Positions 52,525-61,009 are shown, counted from the stretch's first letter. The stretch is DNA of 64,000 bases from Gaiellasilicea sp963765705 (GCA_963765705.1 CAVXXJ010000004.1:1-64000), one strand, 5' to 3'. Notes: a model not told the origin generated them from the sequence alone. Program-made: numbers and translations.

Positions 52525-52570
52525 CCGGCCACCCGCTGCGCTGCCACCCAAGGCAGGTTCACGTGTACAG

Positions 52571-53557
52571 ATGCGTGACGCCTTGCTTGCGGTGCCGTTT
52601 GGCATCGTGCGGGCCATGAACGCTGCCTCGTCGGCGCGTTCCCCTTGGAGGCGGCGCGCACGGATTGTTCGCCGCACACGTGTTGTCGTCCCCGTCTTGG
52701 TGATGATCGCGATGGCTGCAGCGCCGGCTGTGGCGGAGGCTCGCTCGCTCACCCTCGACGGCCCGGGAGCGACGCGTCGTGGCCACCAAGTCACACTGAC
52801 TGGAAGACTCAACCCGGCGAAGCACCGCGTCCGGTTGGGCCTGTATCTCGGCTCGAGCGTTGTCGCCTGGACGTACACGAACGAGAATGGATTCTTCGTT
52901 GTCAGGCCGAACCTTTACACGGCGGGTGCGTACCGCGCACGCGCGCGTGGCGTCATCTCCCCGCCACATCGTGTCGAGATTCGACGGCGCATGCTGGACG
53001 GAGGAGAGCGCGGCCCTGACGTGATGGCTCTTGTTCGCCGACTCGACTCGCTCGGCTACGCGGTCGCAGACCGCGAAACAACCCGCTTCACAGGATCCGT
53101 CCGACAGACCGTCTACGCCTTCCAGAAGGCTCAGGGGCTCACAGTCGACGGCGTTGTCGGCCCTCTCACCAGAGCGCAGCTCCGCAACCCGCAACCGCTC
53201 GAGCCGCGTAACTCGGAGCCGGATGACCACATTGAGGTCGACAAGGCACGACAGTTGCTACTGGTCATACGGAACGGCAAAGTCGAGCGGATCATCAATG
53301 CCTCCACCGCCGGCGTACCCGGCTATCACACTCCCGAAGGCAGATTCCAGGTCTTCCGTCGGGTCGAGGGCATCGACGTTGGCCCGCTCGGCAGGCTCTG
53401 GAATCCGCTCTACTTCCGACCTGGCGGCTACGCCATCCACGGTTCCACGAGCGTACCGCCCGTTCCCGCCTCGCACGGCTGTGTGCGCATCCCGCTCTGG
53501 GAAGCTCGGCGACTGTTCAAGTCCGTGCCTTACGGCCGCGTCGTCTATGTGTACTGA
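52571..53557 (+). CDS. Secreted L,D-transpeptidase (YkuD) with peptidoglycan-binding domain
   Basis: 328 residues from ATG 52571; ATG 52616 (MNAASSARSPWRRRARIVRR) is an alternative start directly ahead of the signal segment VVVPVLVMIAMAAAPAVAEA. An N-terminal beta domain (LTLDGPGATRRGHQVTLTGRL) is followed by a PG_binding_1 repeat (GERGPDVMALVRRLDSLGYAV...AFQKAQGLTVDGVVGPLTRAQL, residues about 150-210). The catalytic domain starts at IEVDKARQLLLVIRNGKVERIINAS and contains YAIHGSTSVPPVPASHGCVRIPLWEARRLF with the catalytic His and Cys (HGCVRI). Makes 3-3 cross-links or anchors proteins to the wall. Intact in a region of broken genes. Confidence 0.88.
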   Translation: MRDALLAVPFGIVRAMNAASSARSPWRRRARIVRRTRVVVPVLVMIAMAAAPAVAEARSLTLDGPGATRRGHQVTLTGRLNPAKHRVRLGLYLGSSVVAWTYTNENGFFVVRPNLYTAGAYRARARGVISPPHRVEIRRRMLDGGERGPDVMALVRRLDSLGYAVADRETTRFTGSVRQTVYAFQKAQGLTVDGVVGPLTRAQLRNPQPLEPRNSEPDDHIEVDKARQLLLVIRNGKVERIINASTAGVPGYHTPEGRFQVFRRVEGIDVGPLGRLWNPLYFRPGGYAIHGSTSVPPVPASHGCVRIPLWEARRLFKSVPYGRVVYVY

Positions 53558-53728
53558 CGACAACAACCATACGGCTCGGTCCTGCGCGCCGCCTGGGCTA
53601 CCAAGAGTCCAGCTGGAAAAGCGAGCCGGACCCGGGGGACAGGGTTAGTTGGTTGCACCAACTGAACGTCGACGCTCCGGCGTCGCGGCGGCAGAGCGCC
53701 ATCTGCGAACGCATCGAGGACGAGGTCG

Positions 53729-54210
53729 GTGCGCATGTGGCCGCCGAATCACCAGCCGACGATCATCCGGCTGTCTCGAGGCGCGGAGCGCGTTCTCCGG
53801 CGGGCGCCCGCTCGGCTGACGCCGGAGCGGTTCGCCGAAGAGGCACGTCGATTCGTCGCCTGGTTCCAGACACTCCGGCGCAGGCCAGACCTCGTCCTCG
53901 TCCACCAGCACGGACTCGCGCACGCGCTCCTGAGCGCGGCACTGCCCGGCGATCGTCCGCTCACCATCCTTACCGGTCACGACCACAGGCAGCACTTCGA
54001 GCAAAGCGAGGCGGCGGTGCTCGTCACGGAGGCACGGTCGGCGCAGGTGGACCGTTCGCGATCGGCGAGCAACACGTCGGCTTCGCCGAGATCCGGCTTG
54101 GGGACGACGCCGTCGTGCAAACCGTGGACCTCATCGACGTCGAGCCTCTCTTGGGCAACGCGGTCGCCCGCCGGGCGGTGTTCGGCTGGTTGTTCGTCGG
54201 CTTCGCCTCA
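53729..54210 (+). pseudogene. Metallophosphoesterase-like remnant with frame change
   Basis: The first frame reads RRPDLVLVHQHGLAHALLSAALPGDRPLTILTGHDHRQHFEQSEAAVLV, with the GHDH metal motif of calcineurin-like phosphoesterases. After a shift near 54017 the next frame reads GGTVGAGGPFAIGEQHVGFAEIRLGDDAVVQTVDLIDVEPLLGNAVARRAVFGW, the expected end of the domain. The N-terminal metal motifs (DxH, GNHD) are absent, so the gene is truncated as well as shifted. Flanking 53558-53728 and 54211-54369 show no other gene. Confidence 0.55.
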
Positions 54211-54369
54211 ACGAGCCGCGGCGGCGTGCGCAGGCGGGCGAGCGGTGGCTCGCGACGTCGGTTCAGATCTCCTTGGAGGCTAGCCCGGAGGTGGCGCATC
54301 GTGCCGCCTACAAATTCAGCCGCTGCGCTTCATGAGGGAATAGTGACGTGGGGAGCTATCCAGCGACAA

Positions 54370-54726
54370 TCAGAGGCGCTGGTCGACAGGGCCGTCGGCA
54401 CCCATGATGCGGTCGCCCGAGCGGAACCTTGCCTCGCGCGAACGGAGCACGCGCAGCGAGTGCGAGAGCAATGACAGGGTCGAGCCCAGCGTTGCACCCA
54501 GGACGAGCACGGCTGCCGCCCGCAGCACGACGCTCGCCCAGGGGATCGCCGGGTCGACCGCCGCGAGTACCCCCACGAAGATCGCCGCGGCGCCGGCGCC
54601 GACAGCCGACGAACGCAGATTCCTCCGCCAAAGCGCACGGTTGCGCGCCCGTGCACCGAGTCCCCTCGGGTGTGACTGTTGCCCAGCCTGCGCCTGCGGT
54701 ACACGAGTCTGCGTCGGCATCGCCAT
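54370..54726 (-). CDS. Small two-helix membrane protein, hypothetical
   Basis: 118 residues from ATG 54726 (MAMPTQTRVPQAQAGQQ). A basic stretch (ARARNRALWRRNLRSS) precedes two hydrophobic helices (AVGAGAAAIFVGVLAAV and VVLRAAAVLVLGATLGSTLSLLSHSL). The C terminus RVLRSREARFRSGDRIMGADGPVDQRL is cytoplasmic if the positive-inside rule holds. Family not recognised. Its upstream region carries three 11-bp repeats (54780-54812), so it may be a target of the adjacent two-component system. Confidence 0.5.
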   Translation of the reverse strand: MAMPTQTRVPQAQAGQQSHPRGLGARARNRALWRRNLRSSAVGAGAAAIFVGVLAAVDPAIPWASVVLRAAAVLVLGATLGSTLSLLSHSLRVLRSREARFRSGDRIMGADGPVDQRL

Positions 54727-54779
54727 CGCTCATATGAATAGCGGCTCCGACGCCTGCAGTGGTGGTCTCGCGTGGAACT

Positions 54780-54812
54780 CTGATGCGACGCTGAAGATGT
54801 GCTGAGGATTTG
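54780..54812. promoter_or_regulatory. Triple 11-bp direct repeat (site 2)
   Basis: CTGATGCGACG, CTGAAGATGTG, CTGAGGATTTG: three head-to-tail 11-mers starting at 54780, 54791 and 54802, each opening with CTGA. It lies 54 bp upstream of the membrane-protein gene (start 54726, minus strand) and 8 bp past the response-regulator stop. Typical spacing for an OmpR-family dimer array. Confidence 0.55.
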
Positions 54813-54820
54813 CCCCGTGG

Positions 54821-55507
54821 TTAGGCGACCATCAGTTTGTAGCCGGCGCCGCGGACCGTGACTATCCGCTCTGGCTGGCCGGGATCACTCTCGAGCTTTC
54901 GGCGAAGGTTGGAGATGTGGACATCGCAGGCGTGCTCGTCGCCAATGTGGCTTGTGTCCCAGAGCTCTTCGAGGATTGCGCGCTTAGAGACGACCTGCTC
55001 CGGCCGGCTCGCGAGAGTCAGAAGCACCTTGAACTCGGAGGGCGTCAGGGTGACCTTCTGCCCCTCGATGCTGACCTCGTGCCGGGCGATGTCGATGCGC
55101 AGCGCACCGACGCGGCGTACGGGTCCGATGTCGTTCTGGTCGAGCTCACGTCGACGGAGGAGCGCACGCACGCGTCCGACGAGCTCAAGAGCCGAAAAGG
55201 GCTTTGTGATGTAGTCGTCGGCTCCCATCTCCAGCCCCACGAGCTTGTCGACCTCGGAGTCCTTGGCGGTGAGCATGATGATCGGCACAGCGCTCTGCGC
55301 TCGAACCTTCCGCGCTACCTGGAGGCCGGACACGTCGGGCAGCATCAGGTCGAGGATCACGAGGTCGTACTCGCCCGCGTCGATCTCGGCGAGCGCCGCC
55401 TCCCCAGTGTCGGCCGTTTTTACCTCGAAATGCTCGCGGGTGAGTGCATACGAGAGACCGGCAAGCAGGGTCGGCTCGTCGTCGACGACCAGAATCCTGG
55501 CATTCAT
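54821..55507 (-). CDS. OmpR/PhoB-family response regulator
   Basis: 228 residues. Receiver: ILVVDDEPTLLAGLSYAL (acidic pair), YDLVILDLMLPDVSGLQVA (phospho-Asp), IIMLTAKDSEVDKLVGLEMGADDYITKPFSALELVGRVRALLRR (Thr and Lys switches). Winged-helix output: LRIDIARHEVSIEGQKVTLTPSEFKVLLTLASRPEQVVSKRAILEELWDTSHIGDEHACDVHISNLRRKLE...VTVRGAGYKLM, with recognition helix around ACDVHISNLRRKLE. Start ATG overlaps the stop of the kinase gene (4 bases). Probably binds the 11-bp direct repeats seen around the island, including those upstream of its own operon. Confidence 0.92.
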   Translation of the reverse strand: MNARILVVDDEPTLLAGLSYALTREHFEVKTADTGEAALAEIDAGEYDLVILDLMLPDVSGLQVARKVRAQSAVPIIMLTAKDSEVDKLVGLEMGADDYITKPFSALELVGRVRALLRRRELDQNDIGPVRRVGALRIDIARHEVSIEGQKVTLTPSEFKVLLTLASRPEQVVSKRAILEELWDTSHIGDEHACDVHISNLRRKLESDPGQPERIVTVRGAGYKLMVA

Positions 55508-57222
55508 CCCGCAACTCCTCCCGTAGGCAACACAAGCTCCACGGTCGTGCCGACTTCTTCGTTCGACCGTATCTCAATCGTTCCGCCGATCGCGCGTACC
55601 GACTGAGACGCGATCGCCAGTCCCAGCCCGAAACCTCCGTTGGTCCCGCTCCCGCGGTAGAAGCGCTCGAAAAGCCGTTCCCGGTGGGGACCTTCGACTC
55701 CCGTGCCGGTGTCGACGACCTGCACGGCGACGTGGGTCGCGTCGACCTGCCAGCCACGGATGAGAATCGAGCCCTGCTTTGTGTACCTCTCAGCGTTCTG
55801 GGCCACGCTCTGGAGCGCCTGCTCGAGCAGCTCCGGATCCGTCGCGACGGTCAGGTCGGGATCGCACTCCACCGCGACATTCACGGGAGCGGACGGCTCG
55901 AGATCGCCTGCGACACGTTCGAGTACCGGACCGAGGCGTACCCGTTCGCTGCGAGGCAGCTCCTGGCGAGCCTCGGCGCGAGCGAGTACGAGGAGCGCGC
56001 GGGTGAGCCTGGTGAGGCGGTTTGACTCGTGCTCGATGTAGGCAAGGAACTCGTCGCGGCGCGCCGGGTCATCCTTCGCCCCTGTCTGCAGCATCTCGAC
56101 CGACGTGACGATGGCGGCGACAGGGGTTCGCAGCTCGTGAGCCGCGTTCGTTACGAACTCGCGCTGTGCGCGCTCGGTCCGCTCCCGTTGCGTGACGTCT
56201 GCGACGACGAGGATCGCGCCGTCGCCGTGCCCCTGGGCCGGGACGCCGGAGACCTGAAGCGTCTTGTCATCACGGAGGACGTAGACAGCCTCGTCCGGGC
56301 TGCTGCCGTCGAGCAGCGCGCGCATGAATCCGATGAGTTCCGGCTCGCCGAGCAGATCATCCAGTTTCGACCCGGGCTCCGCTCCCCGAAAGAGTTGCTG
56401 CGCGTGCGAGTTGGCGTATTCCAGCCGCCCATCGGCATCGACGAGCAGCACGCCGTCGTGGAGCCGGTCGACCAGCTGCTCAAACTGCTCCTTGTCCTCA
56501 CGAAGTGTCGTCACGAGAGCATTGAGGCGCAGACGCATGCGGTCGATCGATTGGGCGAGGCTGCCGACCTCGTCAGGGAAGCGATCGCTCAGCTCGCGTG
56601 TGAAGTCCCCGCCTTCGATCGCGCGTGCGGTCTGTGCGATGCGACCGAGGCGGCGGCCGACGAAGCTTGCGAGGAGCAAACCTGCGCCGGCACCGACGAG
56701 GATGGCCCAGAGTGCTGCCTCGCCGGACTCATCCCGGACGATCCCGAGTTGCTGGCGCAGCTCCGGCCTCACCGAGTAGGTCACGAGCGCGTCGGCCGTG
56801 CCCGAGAGGAGTGGAAGACCGACGATGATCGTGGCGCCGTCGTCGCTGCTGCCGACGAACCGACGTCCCTCAAGCGCTGCGGCGAGCGCCTCGTCGGCTT
56901 GTAGGAGCTCAGCGAACCGAATACCCCGCGAGCGCTGTGGGGTCACCGGGCGACCGTCGTCGTCGAAGAGGTAGAGCGAAACTCGGCGGTCCTGCGCAAT
57001 CTGCGTCGCTTCGCGCTCGAGCGAACCACGGTCCGGAACCGACGCGAGTCGGACCGCAGCACCGAATGAGTTCCCGACCGCGAACTCCTCCGCATTTTCC
57101 CGGAAGGCGTCCTCCGAGCGTGCGGCGGTGACGCGCACAACCGCGATGGCTGTGATCGCTGCGACAAGCGCGAACGCTGCCGCAAGCCACCACCGCATGC
57201 TCAGCCAGTAGCCGCCACGCAT
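55504..57222 (-). CDS. Sensor histidine kinase with HAMP and PAS domains
   Basis: 572 residues from ATG 57222 (GGAGGG upstream); ATG 57261 would add 13 residues. Helix 1 is MRWWLAAAFALVAAITAIAVV, followed by an extracytoplasmic sensor of about 145 residues and helix 2 ALWAILVGAGAGLLLASFVG. HAMP (RRLGRIAQTARAIEGGDFTRELSDRFPDEVGSLAQSIDRM), PAS (QLVDRLHDGVLLVDADGRLEYANSHAQQLF), HisKA (REFVTNAAHELRTPVAAIVTSVEML, phospho-His) and HATPase (SVAQNAERYTKQGSILI, VDTGTGVE, GGFGLGLAIASQS) follow. PhoR-like order. It phosphorylates the regulator at 54821-55507, with which it forms an operon. The repeat array at 57304-57347 is 82 bp upstream. Confidence 0.92.
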   Translation of the reverse strand: MRGGYWLSMRWWLAAAFALVAAITAIAVVRVTAARSEDAFRENAEEFAVGNSFGAAVRLASVPDRGSLEREATQIAQDRRVSLYLFDDDGRPVTPQRSRGIRFAELLQADEALAAALEGRRFVGSSDDGATIIVGLPLLSGTADALVTYSVRPELRQQLGIVRDESGEAALWAILVGAGAGLLLASFVGRRLGRIAQTARAIEGGDFTRELSDRFPDEVGSLAQSIDRMRLRLNALVTTLREDKEQFEQLVDRLHDGVLLVDADGRLEYANSHAQQLFRGAEPGSKLDDLLGEPELIGFMRALLDGSSPDEAVYVLRDDKTLQVSGVPAQGHGDGAILVVADVTQRERTERAQREFVTNAAHELRTPVAAIVTSVEMLQTGAKDDPARRDEFLAYIEHESNRLTRLTRALLVLARAEARQELPRSERVRLGPVLERVAGDLEPSAPVNVAVECDPDLTVATDPELLEQALQSVAQNAERYTKQGSILIRGWQVDATHVAVQVVDTGTGVEGPHRERLFERFYRGSGTNGGFGLGLAIASQSVRAIGGTIEIRSNEEVGTTVELVLPTGGVAG

Positions 57223-57303
57223 ATGACTGTGTCTTCCCTCCGCGTTCAAGTCGAATCGCATGATGATCGCGTGGTATCGACATCGGCACGGCAAGACGCA
57301 TAG

Positions 57304-57347
57304 CTCAGGGAATCTTGAGCGTTCCTGGCCACGGGGCTGACGCTTCC
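57304..57347. promoter_or_regulatory. 11-bp direct repeat array (site 3) upstream of the kinase operon
   Basis: Units CTCAGGGAATC, TTGAGCGTTCC, TGGCCACGGGG, CTGACGCTTCC, followed by TGTGAGGGATT. It lies between the divergent kinase operon (start 57222) and the RTX gene (57588), so it could serve both; a near-copy is at 51961. The remaining bases of the 57223-57587 gap show no other feature. Confidence 0.55.
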
Positions 57348-57587
57348 TGTGAGGGATTCGACCACAAGAGGCTGATCCGGTCTGAACTCGTGTCGCTGGG
57401 CCGTCGCGGCGCCGCTCTCGTTCTCGTTCAAGCCTGTGCTCGAACTCTCCAGCCGCGTCTGGCCTCCCGCACGAGGCTCTCAAGACCCCATGAGAAATCG
57501 CTTGGCGAAACGACCCAGGGGAACCCCGGGGTCAGAGGGTTGAACGTGAACGACATGCCCTGACTAGTGCCACTACGAGGAGGAACA

Positions 57588-58385
57588 ATGCGTAAGATCT
57601 TTCTACCGACACTCTTGGCGATCGGCGTCTGTGTCCTGGGGGCATCCGCGGGAGGCGCGGCCCCGGCACCCACGCCCTGCGGTCCGGCGAGCGACGCGAC
57701 GAGCGGCAACGACACCCTGACGGGAACAGCGGCCGCAGACAACCTGACCGGCCTTGGGGGCCACGACACGATCGTCGGCCTCGCCGGCAACGACTGCCTC
57801 GACGGTGGCGACGGCGACGACTCGCTCTCGGGTGGGGCCGGAAATGACCGGATCTTCGGCGGGAATGGGGCGGACGAGATCGCCGGTGGTGCTGGCAACG
57901 ACCGCATCGACGCCGGTGGCGGCTTCAACGCCGTCGAGGGCGGGTTCGGGAACGACACGCTGCAGGGGGGCGACTTTCTCGACGACCTCTCAGGCGGACG
58001 CGGAAACGACGAGCTCAACGGCGGCGACAGCCACGACTTCCTCTCCGGCGGTCTCGGCGATGACGGCCTCAATGGCGGAGCCGGCATCGACGACCTCTCC
58101 GGCGGCAGGGGCAACGACCGACTCTTCGGCGCAGACGGCGACGACACACTCAGCGGCGGTCTGGGATCGGATCGGCTGAGCGGCGGCGCGGGCGACGACA
58201 CGCTCGACGGCGGCCCAGGCGTCGATATCTACGAAGCCGGGCCGGGCAACGACTACATCGATGCCGCCGACGGGGTGGTCGAACGAGTGGGTTGCGGCCC
58301 CGGCACAGACACCGTCCTCGCGGACGCAGGCGATCGTCTGTTCAACTGTGAGCGCATCAGCCGCCTCCAACCATCGGACGGGTAA
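57588..58385 (+). CDS. Secreted RTX-type calcium-binding repeat protein
   Basis: 265 residues from ATG 57588, preceded by GAGGAGG. Signal peptide MRKIFLPTLLAIGVCVLGASAGGAA. From about residue 38 on it is built of nonapeptide GGxGxDxLx repeats (for example GDGDDSLSGGAGNDRIFGGNGADEIAGG), roughly 15 to 18 of them, with a final Cys pair (VGCGPGTD...LFNCERISR). Each repeat pair would bind Ca2+ in a parallel beta roll. There is no enzymatic domain and no type I secretion gene nearby; with a Sec-type signal it is probably a surface or matrix protein. A strong terminator follows. Confidence 0.88.
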   Translation: MRKIFLPTLLAIGVCVLGASAGGAAPAPTPCGPASDATSGNDTLTGTAAADNLTGLGGHDTIVGLAGNDCLDGGDGDDSLSGGAGNDRIFGGNGADEIAGGAGNDRIDAGGGFNAVEGGFGNDTLQGGDFLDDLSGGRGNDELNGGDSHDFLSGGLGDDGLNGGAGIDDLSGGRGNDRLFGADGDDTLSGGLGSDRLSGGAGDDTLDGGPGVDIYEAGPGNDYIDAADGVVERVGCGPGTDTVLADAGDRLFNCERISRLQPSDG

Positions 58386-58405
58386 CCCACCGAAATCTGA
58401 CGCGT

Positions 58406-58431
58406 GCGGCGGCCCGGCATCGGGCCGCCGC
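58406..58431 (+). terminator. Hairpin terminator of the RTX gene
   Basis: Perfect 11-bp arms GCGGCGGCCCG/CGGGCCGCCGC around GCAT, 20 bp past the RTX stop. No T-run. Confidence 0.75.
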
Positions 58432-58509
58432 ATGCGTCTCGCGCAACGGGGTTGGCTCGATTGAGACCTCTGCGCGCGCATCAGCAAGCGCCGCTGGCAC
58501 GCGTGAGCC

Positions 58510-58531
58510 TTCAAGACTTCCTGAACTTGTC
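58510..58531 (+). promoter_or_regulatory. 11-bp repeat pair (site 4) upstream of the Ig-like gene
   Basis: TTCAAGACTTC and CTGAACTTGTC in tandem, 72 bp before the ATG at 58604. Weaker than sites 1-3: the first unit has TTCA rather than CTGA. Confidence 0.35.
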
Positions 58532-58603
58532 AACGCCACGGTTCGGCGGATGTCCAACGGGTACGTCTACCCGTATTGAGTCGAAACCATGGAGGGAGAT
58601 GTC

Positions 58604-59428
58604 ATGCACAGGCCAACCCGCAGGTCACGGACACTTGTCGCGGCTCTCGCAACACTCGGCCTGGCAGCCGTTGTCGCGGTCTTCACAACGATCGGCTCGG
58701 CGAGCCCGGCAGCCATCCAGTACGCGCCGCAGAACACCGCCACGCCGACCGTCAGCGGCGACGCACGAGCCGGCTCGACCCTGACCACGACGAACGGCTC
58801 GTGGACGAGCAGTGCCGGCAACGTCACCTATAGCTACCAGTGGCAGCGGTGCGACTCCGCCGGCGCGAGCTGCGCCAACATCGGAGGTGCCGTCAACCAG
58901 ACATACGTCGCTGCGACCGCTGACGTCGGTGGCCGGGTCAGATCGGTGGTGACCGCTCGGAACAACGACGGGTCGAGCGTTGCCACGTCGGCTCCGACCG
59001 CCGCGGTCGAAACGGCCGGCCCTGCCGGCCAGATCAAGCTGGCGAACGGACAGATCTCGATCCCAGCGTCGTCGGTGGCTCCGCCGGCCCGGCTCGTCGT
59101 GAGCGACATCGAGTTCTCGCAGAGCCCGATCAGGTCGCGCAACCCGTTCCAGGCGCGGTTCCGGATCACCGACACGCGACGGTTCGTCGTCCGTAACGCC
59201 ATCGTTTACGCCACCGCGATCCCCTTCGGCCGGATCGTGCAACCGGCCGAGGTGCGCACCGACACGAATGGCTGGGCGACGATGACGATCCAGCCGACGC
59301 AGGCCCTGCCGCTCAGCAACGGCTATCTGCTGACGATGTTTCTTCGTGCTCGCAAGGAGGGCGATGATCTTCTGGCGGGCGTGTCGACCCGGCGCTTGAT
59401 CTCGGTTCGTACGGCGAACCCGAGCTAG
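58604..59428 (+). CDS. Secreted Ig-like domain surface protein
   Basis: 274 residues from ATG 58604 (GGAGGGAG upstream). Signal peptide RRSRTLVAALATLGLAAVVAVFTTIGSA. The first domain (NTATPTVSGDARAGSTLTTTNGSWTSSAGNVTYSYQWQRCDSAGASCANIGGAVNQTYVAATADVGGRVRSVVTARNNDGSS, residues 45-125) is the Ig-like repeat common in Thermoleophilia and related surface proteins, with two Cys. The second domain (about 160-270) contains RLVVSDIEFSQSPIRSRNPFQARFRITDTRRFVVRNAIVYATAIP and DTNGWATMTIQPT, another beta sandwich. No catalytic motif. Adhesion or wall role is a guess. Its stop overlaps that of the convergent polymerase gene. Confidence 0.8.
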   Translation: MHRPTRRSRTLVAALATLGLAAVVAVFTTIGSASPAAIQYAPQNTATPTVSGDARAGSTLTTTNGSWTSSAGNVTYSYQWQRCDSAGASCANIGGAVNQTYVAATADVGGRVRSVVTARNNDGSSVATSAPTAAVETAGPAGQIKLANGQISIPASSVAPPARLVVSDIEFSQSPIRSRNPFQARFRITDTRRFVVRNAIVYATAIPFGRIVQPAEVRTDTNGWATMTIQPTQALPLSNGYLLTMFLRARKEGDDLLAGVSTRRLISVRTANPS

Positions 59429-60885
59429 ATCCCCCCAAGCGGGTTCAGGGAGCGGGCGCGCTCGAGCGCCCGCTCCCGGCTCGCACCCTCGCTCGCACGC
59501 GCCAGAAGGACCCAGAGCCGCCACTCGCGTGGGTCGCGCTCGACTGCCTTGCCGAGCACGGCCAGTGCCTGTCCGCGCTCACCCTGAGCCAAGAGGATCT
59601 CGGCCTGCACCAACGCCGCTTCGGTCGACCATGGTGCGACCCTCACGGCCTGCGTTGCCCGCTGCCGCGCCTCGACCAGCCGGCCCGCCGCGAAAGACTG
59701 GCGGGCGTGGTCGAGCGCTATGGCGCCGGCGAGCGTCACCACCGAGGCCGCAACCAGCAGGACGGACGTGGCGAGCCAGAGCGGTCGCGCGCGCAGCGGG
59801 ACCGGCGCGTCCCTCGTCTCGACGATGAGACTCGCCCCGAGGATCACGGTCGCCAGCGCCACGGAGGTGAGTTCCCAATCCCAATCGGCTCCCGCGTGTA
59901 TGACTGCGGCCGCATAGGCACCGACCGCGAAAGGGCGCTGCCGGCAGCGCCCGGCCAGGAGCGGCAACGCGCAGGCCAGTGTCAGGATGGCCAGCCCGAC
60001 AGGTCCCTGCTCGGCAAGCGTTTCGATGTAGAGTCCGTGCGCGTCCTGCGCACTCTGCGGGAAGTCACGTTCGAGCACCCAGAGTTGCGCGAACGTGCCA
60101 GCCCCGCTTCCGCCGAGCGGGTGACCCTTCACCCCTGCTTCCCAGGCGACGTCCCAGTATCGCTCGCGCTGGTGGCCCGAGAAAGTAATGGCGCTTAGAG
60201 CGAGCGCGCCCACCAGCATGGTGGTGCCGAGCACGCGCGCCCGGCCTCCCCAGCCGATCGCCGCCACGGCCAGACCGACCACCAGAGCAAGTTGTGAGCC
60301 GGTGCTCTCGGAGAGGATCAGCACGGTTGAGAGGACTGGCAGCACGAGCCATGCAGGCCGCCACGTCCGACCGGCCTCCACCGCCAGAAGGCAGCCGATT
60401 GCCGCCAGGATTCCGAGCCCGTTGGCGTACCCCACGGGCGCCGCTTCGGCGCCCGTTGTGCCGCCGTAGCCTTGCGCGCGGTGGATGAGATTCGCGACGC
60501 AGACGACCGAGATCGCCGCGAGGACCCCGAGCCTCAGCGCTGGGCCATCCTGACGACGGGCGATTGCGACCGCAGCCAGCGCGCCCGCTGCGACGACGAG
60601 ATGGCGTTGCGCGTCGAGGATCGAGCTCGGCGCGCTCAGCGACCAGGCGGCACTGGCCAGCGCCCACAGCCCCGCGAGGACAAGCAAGCCGACGTAGAGC
60701 CGCTCCCTCGGAGCCTGTGGCCCGGAAGCCCGAACCGCGACGGCAAGCAGGGCGACCGAGGCCGCGGCCAATCCAGTCCAGCCCCACGACTGCGGCTCGT
60801 AGCCGCCACTTGAGGCGGCGAGCAGGGCAATCGCGGCGAAGGCCGCAAACGCGCAAGCAAGACCGCGCACGTCCAGCGCAGGCAT
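59425..60885 (-). CDS. O-antigen ligase/Wzy-like membrane protein with C-terminal TPR-like tail
   Basis: 486 residues. About 11 membrane helices lie between residues 8 and 380 (CAFAAFAAIALLAASSGG, LYVGLLVLAGLWALASAAWSL, LALVVGLAVAAIGWG, VGLAILTLACALPLLAG, LWLATSVLLVAASVVTLAGAIAL). The Wzy_C/O-antigen ligase signature is in the large loop: GHPLGGSGAGTFAQLWVLERDFPQSAQDAHGLYIETLAEQGPVGL (Arg/His region). The last 100 residues (ARQSFAAGRLVEARQRATQAVRVAPWSTEAALVQAEILLAQGERGQALAVLGKAVERDPREWRLWVLLARA) are two to three TPR-like repeats. Probably polymerises or ligates a surface glycan. No other polysaccharide genes are adjacent. Confidence 0.82.
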   Translation of the reverse strand: MPALDVRGLACAFAAFAAIALLAASSGGYEPQSWGWTGLAAASVALLAVAVRASGPQAPRERLYVGLLVLAGLWALASAAWSLSAPSSILDAQRHLVVAAGALAAVAIARRQDGPALRLGVLAAISVVCVANLIHRAQGYGGTTGAEAAPVGYANGLGILAAIGCLLAVEAGRTWRPAWLVLPVLSTVLILSESTGSQLALVVGLAVAAIGWGGRARVLGTTMLVGALALSAITFSGHQRERYWDVAWEAGVKGHPLGGSGAGTFAQLWVLERDFPQSAQDAHGLYIETLAEQGPVGLAILTLACALPLLAGRCRQRPFAVGAYAAAVIHAGADWDWELTSVALATVILGASLIVETRDAPVPLRARPLWLATSVLLVAASVVTLAGAIALDHARQSFAAGRLVEARQRATQAVRVAPWSTEAALVQAEILLAQGERGQALAVLGKAVERDPREWRLWVLLARASEGASRERALERARSLNPLGGI

Positions 60886-60926
60886 TCCGCGCCGGAAGCT
60901 ACACGCCTCCGCCGATGCGGGAGCCG

Positions 60927-60959
60927 CTCAAGACTCCGTCAGGATCTGCTGAGCCGATC
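60927..60959. promoter_or_regulatory. Triple 11-bp repeat (site 5)
   Basis: CTCAAGACTCC, GTCAGGATCTG, CTGAGCCGATC start at 60927, 60938 and 60949. It lies between the divergent polymerase gene (start 60885) and the receiver-like remnant at 61010. Confidence 0.45.
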
Positions 60960-61009
60960 TCGCCGACTGTGACGCCGCGGCTAGGGTAAACCACGGAAGG
61001 GAGCCGCAC

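Noticed and set aside
57700..58340. Regular repeats considered as a CRISPR array or microsatellite
   Set aside because: The periodicity is 27 bases with coding degeneracy and translates to RTX nonapeptides; there are no unique spacers. No CRISPR array was seen anywhere in the window.
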